A DNA stretch of 64,000 nucleotides. Source: Mycobacterium europaeum (GTDB taxonomy: Bacteria; Actinomycetota; Actinomycetes; Mycobacteriales; Mycobacteriaceae). Location of the stretch: positions 248,001 to 312,000 of the forward strand of contig NZ_LQOU01000051.1 of assembly GCF_002102155.1 (NCBI RefSeq). Direction: 5' to 3'. The translations under genes were made by a program, and so were the position numbers. Position 1 is the stretch's first letter. Each line of letters starts with the position of its first letter. Of this stretch, positions 35,644-44,064 are shown one piece after another. A model generated the notes under the pieces. It made no database searches, had not been told where the DNA came from, and saw only the letters and a list, made by a program, of their open reading frames with translations.

Positions 35644-37698
35644 ATGACGGGGTTCGGGCACCTGCTGGCGCCGGGACGGATCGGCGCCATGAGGGTGCGC
35701 AACCGCGTGGTCATGTCTCCGATGGAGACGATGTACGGCACGCCGGACGGCCTGCCGTCGCAACGCACCCGCGACTACTTCGCCGCACGCGCCAGGGGCG
35801 GTGTCGGCCTGATCACGCTCGGCGCCACCGGGATCGACCACCACCACCCCGAGACGCCCGGGGGCCTGCACCTGGCCAACGACGAGGCCGTCGACGCGCA
35901 TCGGGCACTGGTGGACGTGGTCCACCAGCACGGCGCCAAGATCCAGCCCCAACTCGTGCACGCGGGGCCCGACGGCCTGGGGCCCGAGATGTTCGGTGTC
36001 CCGTCGCTGGGTCCGTCGGTGATCCCGTCCTACCTCACCGGGCGCCCGTCGGTCGAGATCAGCAAGCAGCAGTTGTGCGAGGTGTTCGACTTGTTCAGGA
36101 CCGCGGCGCGGCGTGCGGTCGAGGCCGGGTACGACGGCATCGAGTTGCACGCCGCGCACGGTTACATGCTGCTGGGCTCGTTCCTTGCCCCGCAACGCAA
36201 TCGCCGCACCGACGACTATCGCGGCGATTCGGCGCGGGGGCGGGCGCGAGTGGTGCTCGACGCGCTCGCCGCGATCCGCTCCGAGATCGGCGACACCCTG
36301 CCGATCACGCTGCGCATCTCCGGTTACGAACGGGTCGCCGGTGGACGGCCCATTTTCGAGACCGCCCAGCTGGCACCGGAATTCGTGGCCGCGGGCGTCG
36401 ACGCGTTCCACGTCAGCGGCGGGGTGATCGATCGGCTGGTGACCGGGATGGTCAACGGCGCCGACGACGGCGACGAGCTCAACGTCGGCGCCGCGGCGGC
36501 GATCAAGCAGGTGGTCGACGTGCCGGTGATCGTCGTCGGCCGCATCCACGACCCGGTGAGGGCCGAGCGCATCCTGGCCGACGGGCGGGCCGACTTCATC
36601 GCGATGGGGCGCCCCCTGCTGGCCGACCCCGAACTGCCGAGCAAGCTCCGCAACGGTCAGGTGCGCCGGATCCGCCGGTGCATCTCCTGTGAGAACTGCA
36701 TCGACGCAATGGAACAGCGTTTCTCCGTCGACTGCGCCGTCAATCCCCGCACCGGCAAAGAGCGCGAACTGTCCGCGGCTCCCGCCGCACGGGCCAAGCG
36801 CGTGGTGGTGATCGGTGGCGGACCCGCGGGGCTGGAGGCCGCCCGGGTAGCCGCCGAACGCGGCCACCGCGTGACCCTGTTCGAGCGCAGCGCCGCACTG
36901 GGCGGGGCCCTGCGCTGGGCATCCGTCCTGCACCCGGAGAATGAACCGTTCCTGCACTACCTGCGCGACGAGATCAACCGAAGTGGCACGGACGTCGTTC
37001 TCGGACAGGATGTTTCGGCCCAAGACATCGTCCAATCCGCACCGGACGCGGTAGTGGTCGCCACCGGCGGCCGGGTCGCCGTGCCGCGGTTCCCCGGCTC
37101 CGACCTATCGCACGTGCACACCGGGCCCGGGCTACGCGAATTGCTCGGCGGGCGAGCCGAATCCGGCGGCCAGGCCTGGCAGCGCCTGGGGGCGGCCGCG
37201 CTGGGCGGCTGGCGGCAGCGGCTGGTGCGGCCCACCGCGATCCGGCTGGCCAGCCGCGCCTGGATGCCGCTGGGGCGCCGAGTTGTCATCGTCGGCGGCG
37301 ACCTGGTCGCCCTGGAGCTGGCCGAATTCCTGGCGAACCGGGGCCGGCTGGTGTCGGTACTCGAATCGGGCAAGAACCTCGCGCCCGAGGTGGGCAACAA
37401 ACGCAAGACCGAGCACATGGACCGACTCGACCGGTTGGGCGTCACTGTGCACGTCCGGGCGAGCGTGCAGCGGATCACCACCGAGGCGGTGCTGTTCACC
37501 CCCGCCGGTGGCACCGTACGAGAGTTGCCGGCCGACAACGTCGTGCTGGCCGGCGCGGTCGAACCCGACACCACGTTGTTCGACGCGCTGGTCGCCGCCC
37601 TGCCCGACGCGCAGGTGCATGCCGCCGGCGACTGCACAGGACTGGGGCTGATCCGCAAGGCCACCGAGGAAGGCGCGCGCGCCGCGTGCGCAATCTAG
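35644..37698 (+). CDS. old yellow enzyme / 2,4-dienoyl-CoA reductase-type flavoprotein
   Basis: 684 residues in three parts. Residues 1-340 are the FMN TIM barrel (MTGFGHLLAPGRIGAMRVRN, with HAAHGYML). Cys346, Cys349, Cys352 and Cys364 bind a 4Fe-4S cluster. Residues 380 onward form an FAD/NAD(P) module (VVVIGGGPAGLEAARVAAER). The family reduces C=C bonds in enones or dienoyl-CoA. It lies 19 bases after adhB and before the KSI-like gene. In M. tuberculosis I recall adhB and Rv0760c as direct neighbours, so this gene is an addition or was lost there. Confidence 0.88.
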   Translation: MTGFGHLLAPGRIGAMRVRNRVVMSPMETMYGTPDGLPSQRTRDYFAARARGGVGLITLGATGIDHHHPETPGGLHLANDEAVDAHRALVDVVHQHGAKIQPQLVHAGPDGLGPEMFGVPSLGPSVIPSYLTGRPSVEISKQQLCEVFDLFRTAARRAVEAGYDGIELHAAHGYMLLGSFLAPQRNRRTDDYRGDSARGRARVVLDALAAIRSEIGDTLPITLRISGYERVAGGRPIFETAQLAPEFVAAGVDAFHVSGGVIDRLVTGMVNGADDGDELNVGAAAAIKQVVDVPVIVVGRIHDPVRAERILADGRADFIAMGRPLLADPELPSKLRNGQVRRIRRCISCENCIDAMEQRFSVDCAVNPRTGKERELSAAPAARAKRVVVIGGGPAGLEAARVAAERGHRVTLFERSAALGGALRWASVLHPENEPFLHYLRDEINRSGTDVVLGQDVSAQDIVQSAPDAVVVATGGRVAVPRFPGSDLSHVHTGPGLRELLGGRAESGGQAWQRLGAAALGGWRQRLVRPTAIRLASRAWMPLGRRVVIVGGDLVALELAEFLANRGRLVSVLESGKNLAPEVGNKRKTEHMDRLDRLGVTVHVRASVQRITTEAVLFTPAGGTVRELPADNVVLAGAVEPDTTLFDALVAALPDAQVHAAGDCTGLGLIRKATEEGARAACAI

Positions 37699-37714
37699 TG
37701 ACAGGAGAACGCAA

Positions 37715-38143
37715 ATGACCCAAACCGAAGAATCGCAGGTGACGCCGGCGCTGGCCGCCTCGCGGGCCTCGTGGCGGTGCGTGCAAGCGCACGACCGGGA
37801 GGGCTGGCTGGCCCTGATGGCCGACGACGTCGTCATCGAGGACCCGATCGGCAAATCCGTGACCAACCCTGATGGCACCGGGGTCCGCGGCAAGGAGGCC
37901 GTCGGCGCGTTCTTCGACACCAACATCGCGGCCAATCAGCTGTCCATCACCTGCGAGGAGACCTTCCCGTCGAGTTCGCCGCGTGAGATCGCCCACATCC
38001 TGGTGCTCAACAGCAAGTTCGAGGGCGGCTTCACCAGCTCGGTCCGCGGCGTGTTCACCTACGCGGTCGACGATGCCGGGCTCATCACCAACATGCGCGG
38101 GTACTGGAACCTCGACCTCATGCAGTTCGGCAAGGAGGAGTGA
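37715..38143 (+). CDS. ketosteroid isomerase-like / SnoaL-like protein (Rv0760c position)
   Basis: 142 residues with the alpha+beta cone fold of the KSI/NTF2 group: N-terminal helices (ALAASRASWRCVQAHDREGW), an LMADDVVIEDPIG turn and the beta-sheet. It equals Rv0760c, whose fold and steroid binding are known, although isomerase activity is weak. The start has a good ribosome site (acaggaga). With adhB and the flavoprotein it suggests redox changes of a cyclic or enone substrate. Confidence 0.82.
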   Translation: MTQTEESQVTPALAASRASWRCVQAHDREGWLALMADDVVIEDPIGKSVTNPDGTGVRGKEAVGAFFDTNIAANQLSITCEETFPSSSPREIAHILVLNSKFEGGFTSSVRGVFTYAVDDAGLITNMRGYWNLDLMQFGKEE

Positions 38144-38192
38144 GGGGCCCGCTGCCCGAGGCTCGTCGGGCAGCCGCCCCTATGCTGGGGCC

Positions 38193-38597
38193 ATGGCGTC
38201 GATCTTCACCAAGATCATCAACCGTGAACTTCCCGGCCGCTTCGTCTACGAGGACGACGACATCGTCGCGTTCTTGACGATCGAGCCCATGACCCAGGGA
38301 CACACCCTGGTCGTGCCGCGGGCCGAAATCGATCAGTGGCAGGACATCGACGGCGCGACGTTCGCCCGGATCATGGCGGTGAGTCAGCTCATCGGTAAGG
38401 CCGTGTGCAAGGCCTTCAAGACCGAGCGTGCGGGGGTGATCATCGCCGGCCTGGAGGTGCCCCACCTGCACGTGCACGTGTTTCCCACCCGCCGCCTCAG
38501 CGACTTCGGCTTCGCCAACGTCGACCGCAACCCGTCACCGGAATCACTGGACGAGGCGCAGGCCAAGATCAAGGCGGCCCTGGCTCAGTTGACGTGA
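38193..38597 (+). CDS. HIT family nucleotide-binding protein
   Basis: 134 residues from ATG 38193. The histidine triad is HLHVHVF at residues 91-97, and the fold start is FTKIINRELPGRFVYEDDD. HIT proteins hydrolyse adenosine-phosphoramidates or related nucleotides. It is Rv0759c by place. Its 3' end overlaps phoR on the other strand by 13 bases. Confidence 0.92.
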   Translation: MASIFTKIINRELPGRFVYEDDDIVAFLTIEPMTQGHTLVVPRAEIDQWQDIDGATFARIMAVSQLIGKAVCKAFKTERAGVIIAGLEVPHLHVHVFPTRRLSDFGFANVDRNPSPESLDEAQAKIKAALAQLT

Positions 38598-40027
38598 ACC
38601 GGCTCCTGCGCCGGCACCTCGCTGAAGCGCGGCAGCGTGACGCGGAAACAGCAGCCCTCGCCGGGTGCGGTCGTCACCGTGACGGCGCCGCCGTGCGCCC
38701 GCGCCAGCGAGTCGACGATTGACAGCCCCAACCCCGTACCGCCGCTGGCGCGCGCCCGCGACGAGTCGGTGCGATAGAACCGTTCGAACACCCGCGACGC
38801 GTCCTGCTCGGTCATGCCGGGTCCCTTGTCGGCCACCTCGAGCACCGCGTCGTCGCCGGCGGTGCCGACCCGCAAGGTGACGTCGGCGTTGGTCGGGGTG
38901 TGCTGCAAGGCATTGGCGATGAGGTTGCTCAGCACCTGCCGGATCCGCGGTTCGTCACCGAGCACCTCCGGGGTGCCCGGGCCGTCCAACACCTCCATGG
39001 CGATGTTGCGTTTGGGATCCATCGCCTGCGCGTCGTGCACGGCGTCGCTGGCCAGCGCCAGCAGGTCGATCCGGTTGTGTTCGAGCGGCCGTTGCACATC
39101 GAGGCGGGCCAACAACAGCAGGTCGTCGACCAGCAGCCCCATCCGGCTGGCTTCGCTCTCGATGCGCGACAACAGCATGGACACGTCGCGCGCGGCGCCC
39201 TGGCGATACAGCTCCGCGAAGCCCCGGATGGTCGTCAGCGGGGTGCGCAGCTCGTGGCTGGCGTCGGTGATGAACCGCCGCATCCGCTCCTCGGAACCGC
39301 GCGCCTTCTCCGCTGATGACTCCGAGGACGCCAGGGCTTCCTGGATCTGTGCGAGCATTCCGTTGAGGGCGAGCGACAGCCGGCCCACCTCGGTGCGCGG
39401 ATCACGTTGCGGGACACGGCGATCCAGCTGGCCGGCAGCGATCGCCGCCGCGGTCTGTTCGACCTCGGACAGCGGCCGCAGGCTGCGCTGGACCACCGCG
39501 AAGCCGGCGATGCCGACCACGACGAGCACCGCCACCCCGATGCCGATCTGCAACCACACCAGGGAGCTGACCGTGTGCTGGACGTCGGACAGGTCGATCG
39601 CGACGGTCGTCAGGCCGTGCGGGCCGCGCACGGACACCGCGCGCCACTGGATGTCCGACCCGTTGACCGACGGCAACGTCGTCGGGTTCGGGCCCACGTC
39701 GTTGTTCGGCGGCAACGCCGGTTCGGAGTTGCGGTCGTTGATGGCGGTGAACGGGGTGCCGCTGCTGCTGATTCCGCGCACGTAGAACTTGGACGGCGGG
39801 CGGCCCGGATCGGGGCCCTCGTAGGGAGGCGGCGACTGCTTGCGCGGGGCCTGCGCCCAGCCGCGCGACGCGTCGAGCAGCGTCTGATCGATCCGGGAGA
39901 CCAGGCTGTGCCGCAGGATCGACGTGACCGCGACGCCCGACACGGCCAGGCCGCACGCCACCAGCACCAGCGTGGCGGCGACCAGCCCCACCCGGAGCGG
40001 CAATCCACGTCGATACTGCTTGGCCAT
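38585..40027 (-). CDS. phoR: sensor histidine kinase PhoR
   Basis: 480 residues. Two membrane spans (about residues 11-37 and 156-180) enclose a periplasmic sensor loop rich in Pro and Asn. HAMP follows (about 181-240), then the dimerisation box FITDASHELRTPL with the phosphorylated His258, and the ATPase domain with VADKGPGM and GGTGLGLSIV. PhoR and PhoP control acid pH response, complex lipids and ESX-1-linked secretion in pathogenic mycobacteria. The gene starts 38 bases after phoP on the same strand. Confidence 0.95.
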   Translation of the reverse strand: MAKQYRRGLPLRVGLVAATLVLVACGLAVSGVAVTSILRHSLVSRIDQTLLDASRGWAQAPRKQSPPPYEGPDPGRPPSKFYVRGISSSGTPFTAINDRNSEPALPPNNDVGPNPTTLPSVNGSDIQWRAVSVRGPHGLTTVAIDLSDVQHTVSSLVWLQIGIGVAVLVVVGIAGFAVVQRSLRPLSEVEQTAAAIAAGQLDRRVPQRDPRTEVGRLSLALNGMLAQIQEALASSESSAEKARGSEERMRRFITDASHELRTPLTTIRGFAELYRQGAARDVSMLLSRIESEASRMGLLVDDLLLLARLDVQRPLEHNRIDLLALASDAVHDAQAMDPKRNIAMEVLDGPGTPEVLGDEPRIRQVLSNLIANALQHTPTNADVTLRVGTAGDDAVLEVADKGPGMTEQDASRVFERFYRTDSSRARASGGTGLGLSIVDSLARAHGGAVTVTTAPGEGCCFRVTLPRFSEVPAQEPVHVN

Positions 40028-40065
40028 CGGGGGCGACGCTTCGCTATCGCTGACCGGCCGCGGGG

Positions 40066-40785
40066 TCAGCGCGGTTCCCGTAAGACATAGCCCACCCCGC
40101 GCAACGTATGCAGCAGCCGCTTCTCCCCGGTGTCGATCTTGCGCCGCAGGTACGACACGTAGGACTCGACGACATTGACGTCACCTCCGAAGTCGTACCG
40201 CCACACATGGTCGAGGATCTTGGGCTTGCTGAGCACAGTGCCGGCATTGATCACAAAGTAACGCAGCAGCGTGAACTCGGTGGGCGATAAGGAGACCGGC
40301 TCACCGGCCTTCCACACCTCGTGGGTCTCCTCGTCGAGTTCGATGTCGGCGAAGGTCAGGCGGGCGCTGCGGGGCTCCGCTCCGCCCTTGCCCGCGCGCC
40401 GCAGGATGACGCGCAGCCGGGCAACCACCTCTTCGAGGCTGAACGGCTTGGTCACGTAGTCGTCGCCGCCCAGGGTCAGGCCGGCGATCTTGTCCTGCAG
40501 GGAGTCACGGGCGGTCAGGAACAGCGCCGGGGCGTCGATACCGTCGGCGCGCAGGCGCCGCAGCACGCCGAACCCGTCCATGCCGGGCATCATCACGTCC
40601 AGGATGACCGCGTCGGGGCGGGCCTCCCGCGCCCGGTCCAGGGCTTGGGCACCGTTGGTCGCGGTGTAGACCTCGAACCCCTGGAACTTGAGGCTCACCG
40701 AGAGCAGCTCGACGATGTTGGCCTCGTCGTCGACCACAAGGACGCGAGCCTCCGGTTTGGTTTCGCTTGGGGTTGCCGTGGTCAT
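40066..40785 (-). CDS. phoP: response regulator PhoP
   Basis: 239 residues. The receiver domain (about 14-130) has the acidic pocket VVDDE, the phosphorylated Asp63 in ILDVMMPG and the conserved Lys in VTKPF. The OmpR-type winged helix (about 145-239) contains LSPTEFTLLRYF and VNVVESYVSYLRRKID, the recognition helix. It is a few residues shorter at the N-terminus than the M. tuberculosis protein. It is followed by phoR. The 156 bases upstream form the divergent control region with the Rv0756c-like gene. Confidence 0.95.
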   Translation of the reverse strand: MTTATPSETKPEARVLVVDDEANIVELLSVSLKFQGFEVYTATNGAQALDRAREARPDAVILDVMMPGMDGFGVLRRLRADGIDAPALFLTARDSLQDKIAGLTLGGDDYVTKPFSLEEVVARLRVILRRAGKGGAEPRSARLTFADIELDEETHEVWKAGEPVSLSPTEFTLLRYFVINAGTVLSKPKILDHVWRYDFGGDVNVVESYVSYLRRKIDTGEKRLLHTLRGVGYVLREPR

Positions 40786-40941
40786 CAGGTTCTTCTGCCC
40801 CTTGTTGTACGTTAGCTATGTAAAGATTGTGCGGTTCCTGAAAGCTCAGTGCCAACACTCTGATAGTAGTCTGCCAGGAATCGCGGCGGCGGCGTGGACC
40901 TGCGCAGCTTGACGTGGTCGCGTCGCGAATAAACTCGTGGG

Positions 40942-41658
40942 ATGAATCTCGCCGTACGGATCGTCTCGGCCGCGACCGCCCCGGCGCGCGTGGGGCTCGC
41001 GGCCGCGGACGCCAGCCTGACCGTCGCCAGCGCGGCGGTGGGCGTGGCGAAGCGGGCTCTGGGTGACGGCGGTACCGCCGGAACGACGGCCATGACGTCC
41101 ATGCTCGGAATCGACGACGCGATCGTTCGCGCCAACCGGCTGGCCCGGCTGCTCGACGACGACGCGCCACTCGGGCGGGCGGTGGCGCCGGATGGACCGA
41201 TCGACCGGCTGCTGCGCCCGGGCGGCGTGGTCGACATGCTGACCTCGGATGGCGGTCTGCTGGACCGCCTGACCGCCGAGGGCGGCGGCCTGCACCGCAC
41301 GCTGCAGCCCGGCGGGCTGGCCGATCAGCTTGTCTCAGAGGACGGGTTGATCGAGCGGCTGCTGGCCGAGGATGGGCTGGCCGATCGGCTGCTGGCCGAC
41401 GGTGGCCTGGTCGACAAGCTGACGGCGAGAAACGGGCCGCTGGATCAGCTCGCCGACGTCGCCGACACCCTGGCGCGGCTGACGCCGGGGATGGAGGCGC
41501 TGGAGCCGGCGATCGCCACGCTGCAGGATGCCGTCGTCGCGCTGACCATGGTGGTCAACCCGCTGAGCAACATCGCCGACCGCATCCCGCTGCCGGGCCG
41601 GCGCCGTCCGTCGTCGCGGGCGGTGCGCTCAACGCGCATGATCGACACCGGCGAGTGA
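40942..41658 (+). CDS. conserved protein with nine decapeptide repeats (Rv0756c-like)
   Basis: 238 residues, ATG 40942. Residues 84-173 consist of nine consecutive 10-residue units with consensus (D/G)-G-L-h-D-R-L-L-A-E, for example DGLIERLLAE, DGLADRLLAD and GGLVDKLTAR. The N-terminus is Ala-rich and amphipathic (about 1-50), and the C-terminus ends in an Arg-rich tail. The regular period suggests a coiled or solenoid-like rod, possibly membrane-surface bound. No known domain is recognised. It is divergent from phoP. Confidence 0.8.
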   Translation: MNLAVRIVSAATAPARVGLAAADASLTVASAAVGVAKRALGDGGTAGTTAMTSMLGIDDAIVRANRLARLLDDDAPLGRAVAPDGPIDRLLRPGGVVDMLTSDGGLLDRLTAEGGGLHRTLQPGGLADQLVSEDGLIERLLAEDGLADRLLADGGLVDKLTARNGPLDQLADVADTLARLTPGMEALEPAIATLQDAVVALTMVVNPLSNIADRIPLPGRRRPSSRAVRSTRMIDTGE

Positions 41659-41686
41659 CCGATTAGGCTAAACCCCGCTTGACCCC

Positions 41687-41758
41687 GCCTCCTTAGCTCA
41701 GTGGTAGAGCACTCGCCTTGTAAGCGAGCGGTCGTCAGTTCAATCCTGACAGGGGGCT
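41687..41758 (+). tRNA. tRNA-Thr, anticodon UGU
   Basis: A 72-base cloverleaf. The acceptor arms GCCTCCT and AGGGGGC pair with one G-U; the D arm is AGCTCAGTGGTAGAGC. The anticodon stem CTCGC/GCGAG frames the loop CTTGTAA with anticodon TGT at 41719-41721, and the T arm contains GTTCAATCC. CCA is not fully encoded. It marks the point where the M. tuberculosis-like order ends, but no integrase is seen next to it. Confidence 0.95.
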
Positions 41759-41802
41759 CCGAGTTTCGGTGCCCCCCGCCGGCCCAGCGGGCCGACCCCG
41801 GA

Positions 41803-42603
41803 TCACGGATGGCCCGGGATACCGTCCAAGCTGCCCTGGATGCCTTGCAGGTCGCCCTGAATGCCGTCCAGCTGCCGTTGGATGGCCTGCAGGTCAGAGA
41901 GGGTGTTCTGATAGGCGGGCTGCATCTGGTCCGCGGCGGTGGGCTGAGATTGAGGGCAATACGAGACAATGGCCCCCGCCGTCACTTGCGCGCTTTGATC
42001 GGCGTCCCAGACCGATGACCGCTGCACGAATTGAACCGCGTCCGCGAAATTGGGTCGGCGCGCCAGGAAGTCGCAGACCGCGTGGCCTTGGGCCATCACG
42101 TAGTCCTGGCTGGGAACCGGTATGCCCTGATGCTTCAACGCGGTGATGAACGCTGTGTCGGCAATGTCAACGCGCGGAGCGGGCGCTTTCGGTGCCATGC
42201 GAGGGGACGGCGGCCCGGCCGAGGGCGCGGTTTCGGTCGGCGCTTCGGTCCGCTGCGCCGATGGATCCTGGCGGTGGACGGTGAACACCACCACGACCAG
42301 CGCGGCGGCGACGGCTACCAGAGACAGCGGCATCGCCGCGGACAGACCCCGGCGGAGCAGCGGGCGCTTGGCCCGGCGTGCCCCGCGACCGGTTCTGCCG
42401 CCCGGCGACCGGTTGTCGGCGCGAACCCCGGCTTCGGGCGCCTCCACCGAGTTGCTGAAAGACACCCCGGTGTTGTGGGCCAGGAGCTCGTCGAGCAGTT
42501 CGTCGACCTCCTGCGATGACAGTCGACCGCCCCGCTCGCGTACCGAGCGGCGGCGCGCAGCGATGCGCCGCAACTCTGCGTCGATGGTCTCGCGGTCGCG
42601 CAT
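41803..42603 (-). CDS. DUF732-containing membrane-anchored protein
   Basis: 266 residues from ATG 42603 (MRDRETIDAELRRIAARRRS); a slightly longer form starts at 42639. A charged cytoplasmic head (about 1-90) precedes one membrane span (SLVAVAAALVVVVFTV), a Pro-rich linker and a DUF732 domain (about 145-215: FITALKHQGIPVPSQDYVMA, with the two Cys of AVCDFL and VSYCPQ). The C-terminus repeats a GIQGDLQGIQGSLDGI heptad-like pattern. DUF732 proteins are common exported mycobacterial proteins of unknown role. Confidence 0.75.
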   Translation of the reverse strand: MRDRETIDAELRRIAARRRSVRERGGRLSSQEVDELLDELLAHNTGVSFSNSVEAPEAGVRADNRSPGGRTGRGARRAKRPLLRRGLSAAMPLSLVAVAAALVVVVFTVHRQDPSAQRTEAPTETAPSAGPPSPRMAPKAPAPRVDIADTAFITALKHQGIPVPSQDYVMAQGHAVCDFLARRPNFADAVQFVQRSSVWDADQSAQVTAGAIVSYCPQSQPTAADQMQPAYQNTLSDLQAIQRQLDGIQGDLQGIQGSLDGIPGHP

Positions 42604-42946
42604 ATCAACAAGTTTGCGACTGCCCCGGCGCCGCCACAAGCCTCGGGGCAGAGGCGGTGGTCGGGTGCGGGCCCGCCGGCCATCGACTGACGCGGGACGG
42701 TGTCATACCCATGCGAGGCGGCACCCTGGTCTCGGCGCCGATAGCGACGACGCGGCGGCCCCCGATTCATCGGATCGGGCTGTTCACCACGGATTCGAGG
42801 ATTCCTGACCCGATTGATCGACGACGGGCCCGAGACCGCATGAAAAGTGTTGCGTTCCAATCGGTTAGCATTCGCGGACAGCGCATGTGCTACCGTAACC
42901 CGGGGATGCCCGTCGGCATCCGTTCACAATGAGAGAAGTTGAAGGT
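42604..42946. other. non-coding stretch: cspA promoter and leader
   Basis: I find no convincing gene here. The right end is the likely promoter and untranslated leader of cspA. It includes a perfect GATGCC-CGTC-GGCATC hairpin (42905-42920) about 26 bases before the ATG, and a GAGAGAAG ribosome-site region follows. The left part is ordinary GC-rich sequence upstream of the DUF732 gene. Confidence 0.5.
42905..42920 (+). promoter_or_regulatory. hairpin in the cspA leader
   Basis: Perfect 6-bp stem GATGCC/GGCATC with loop CGTC, ending 26 bases before the cspA start. Cold-shock mRNAs often carry structured leaders that change with temperature; that this one does so is inference. Confidence 0.4.
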
Positions 42947-43150
42947 ATGACACAGGGAACTGTGAAATGGTTTAACAGCGAAAAAGGCTTCGGTTTTATC
43001 GCTCCGGACGGCGGCGCAGCGGATGTGTTCGTCCACTACTCGGAAATCCAGGGCAACGGCTACCGATCGCTCGAGGAGAACCAGCGAGTCGAGTTCAATG
43101 TCGAGCAGGGAGCCAAGGGCCCGCAGGCAGTCGGAGTAACTGCCGTCTAA
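42947..43150 (+). CDS. cspA: cold shock protein, CspA family
   Basis: 67 residues from ATG 42947; an earlier in-frame ATG at 42929 is not needed because MTQGTVKWFNSEKGFGFI is the standard start. RNP1 (KGFGFI) and RNP2 (VFVHYS) are intact, so the protein binds single-stranded RNA or DNA and keeps RNA unfolded. A GAGAGAAG ribosome site precedes it and a strong hairpin terminator follows 16 bases after the stop. Confidence 0.95.
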   Translation: MTQGTVKWFNSEKGFGFIAPDGGAADVFVHYSEIQGNGYRSLEENQRVEFNVEQGAKGPQAVGVTAV

Positions 43151-43166
43151 AGCGAGTTCAACCCTA

Positions 43167-43200
43167 TGTGGGCTGGTGGGAGGCTTCCCGCCAGCCCACA
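43167..43200 (+). terminator. terminator hairpin after cspA
   Basis: The arms 43167-43181 (TGTGGGCTGGTGGGA) and 43185-43200 pair over about 15 bases with one G-U and a tight loop. There is no long T-tract, as is common for mycobacterial terminators. Confidence 0.75.
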
Positions 43201-43350
43201 GTGCGTTGAGGCGTGTACATTGGTGGCAGCGGTCGTGTTCCGCCTTTCCCCAGCAACTTTCTCGCGGAGGGGCGCATCTACGAATCGATCGCTCTTCGCT
43301 CCACCACCTCCGTTTGGGCCGAAGCCAAACCAATTTGAGGAACCCATTCC

Positions 43351-43488
43351 ATGACATCGTCCGACTTGTTCTCGCATCGCTACGAGCCCGAGGTCGTTTC
43401 ACGGCCCGCTGGCGATGGGGAACCGGTACAACTTCCGGCCTTCTCCGACCGCCCCAACAGCGATCCCGGCACCGCGATGCCATCGTAG
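43351..43488 (+). CDS. possible small protein, 45 residues
   Basis: ATG 43351 is preceded at a spacing of 8 bases by GAGGAA, a strong ribosome site, and opens a 45-codon frame (MTSSDLFSHRYEPEVVSRPA...) ending TAG at 43488. It lies in the otherwise empty 399 bases between cspA and the next gene. It has no signal peptide or known motif. The composition (Pro, Asp, Ser) suits a disordered small protein. It may be real or a decayed gene start. Confidence 0.35.
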   Translation: MTSSDLFSHRYEPEVVSRPAGDGEPVQLPAFSDRPNSDPGTAMPS

Positions 43489-43549
43489 GCGGTTTGCCCG
43501 GGACCCGACGCCGCTCGCCCGGTCCGCCTAGCGGGAAAATCCCTATCGC

Positions 43550-43849
43550 CTACTGATCCGGCGGCGGAACAGGATCGGGCGGCGGGCCGTCCGGCGGGGG
43601 CGGCACAGGAGCCGGCGACCGATGCGTGCAGTCGGGCACGAACATCAACACGCCCCCGACCATGGTCCAGCCAATCGCGCACCCGGGCGGCAACAAGGGC
43701 GGGGTCTGCTGCCCTGCGATCAACACCGTCAGCGCCGCGGCAAGAATCGCCGGACGCGTCAGGCGGGGGACGAACTTCGCAGCAGCCCGGCCCGGAGGGC
43801 GACGGACGCGGGACCGTCTCGCCGACGGTTCGGCCGTGGCGTCAGGCAT
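43550..43849 (-). CDS. small exported or membrane-anchored Pro-rich protein
   Basis: 99 residues from ATG 43849. An Arg-rich head (about 1-30) is followed by one hydrophobic segment (AILAAALTVLIAG), a short domain with two Cys (PPGCAIGWTMVGGVLMFVPDC) and a C-terminus of PPPP/DG repeats. The CAIGWTM...VPDC layout recurs in small mycobacterial exported proteins. The start and reality are moderately supported. No function is known. Confidence 0.55.
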   Translation of the reverse strand: MPDATAEPSARRSRVRRPPGRAAAKFVPRLTRPAILAAALTVLIAGQQTPPLLPPGCAIGWTMVGGVLMFVPDCTHRSPAPVPPPPDGPPPDPVPPPDQ

Positions 43850-44064
43850 ATGACTTTTCCGCTCTGCCGGGAAGCTGATTTCCCAGTCTGAAATGCGCCG
43901 GTGTACGCCGCAACTCGAAGGAATCCCCCCACTTCCGCGTGGTCCGGCGTCGCCGCTCCGCCGTCGAGGGATGTTCCTCGTCGACGCCCCGCCCCGAGCG
44001 GCCGTTGATGTGGGACCGCTCGATGCGGAAGACTTGTCACGGCAAATCGATGGAAGTGATCACA

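Noticed and set aside
40786..40941. A PhoP autoregulatory direct repeat upstream of phoP
   Set aside because: I searched for the TCACAGC-type repeat and found no convincing pair, so no site is claimed.
41687..41758. tRNA-Thr as an integration site for a genomic island
   Set aside because: The conserved gene order ends here, but no integrase and no repeat of the tRNA 3' end were found downstream in the window.
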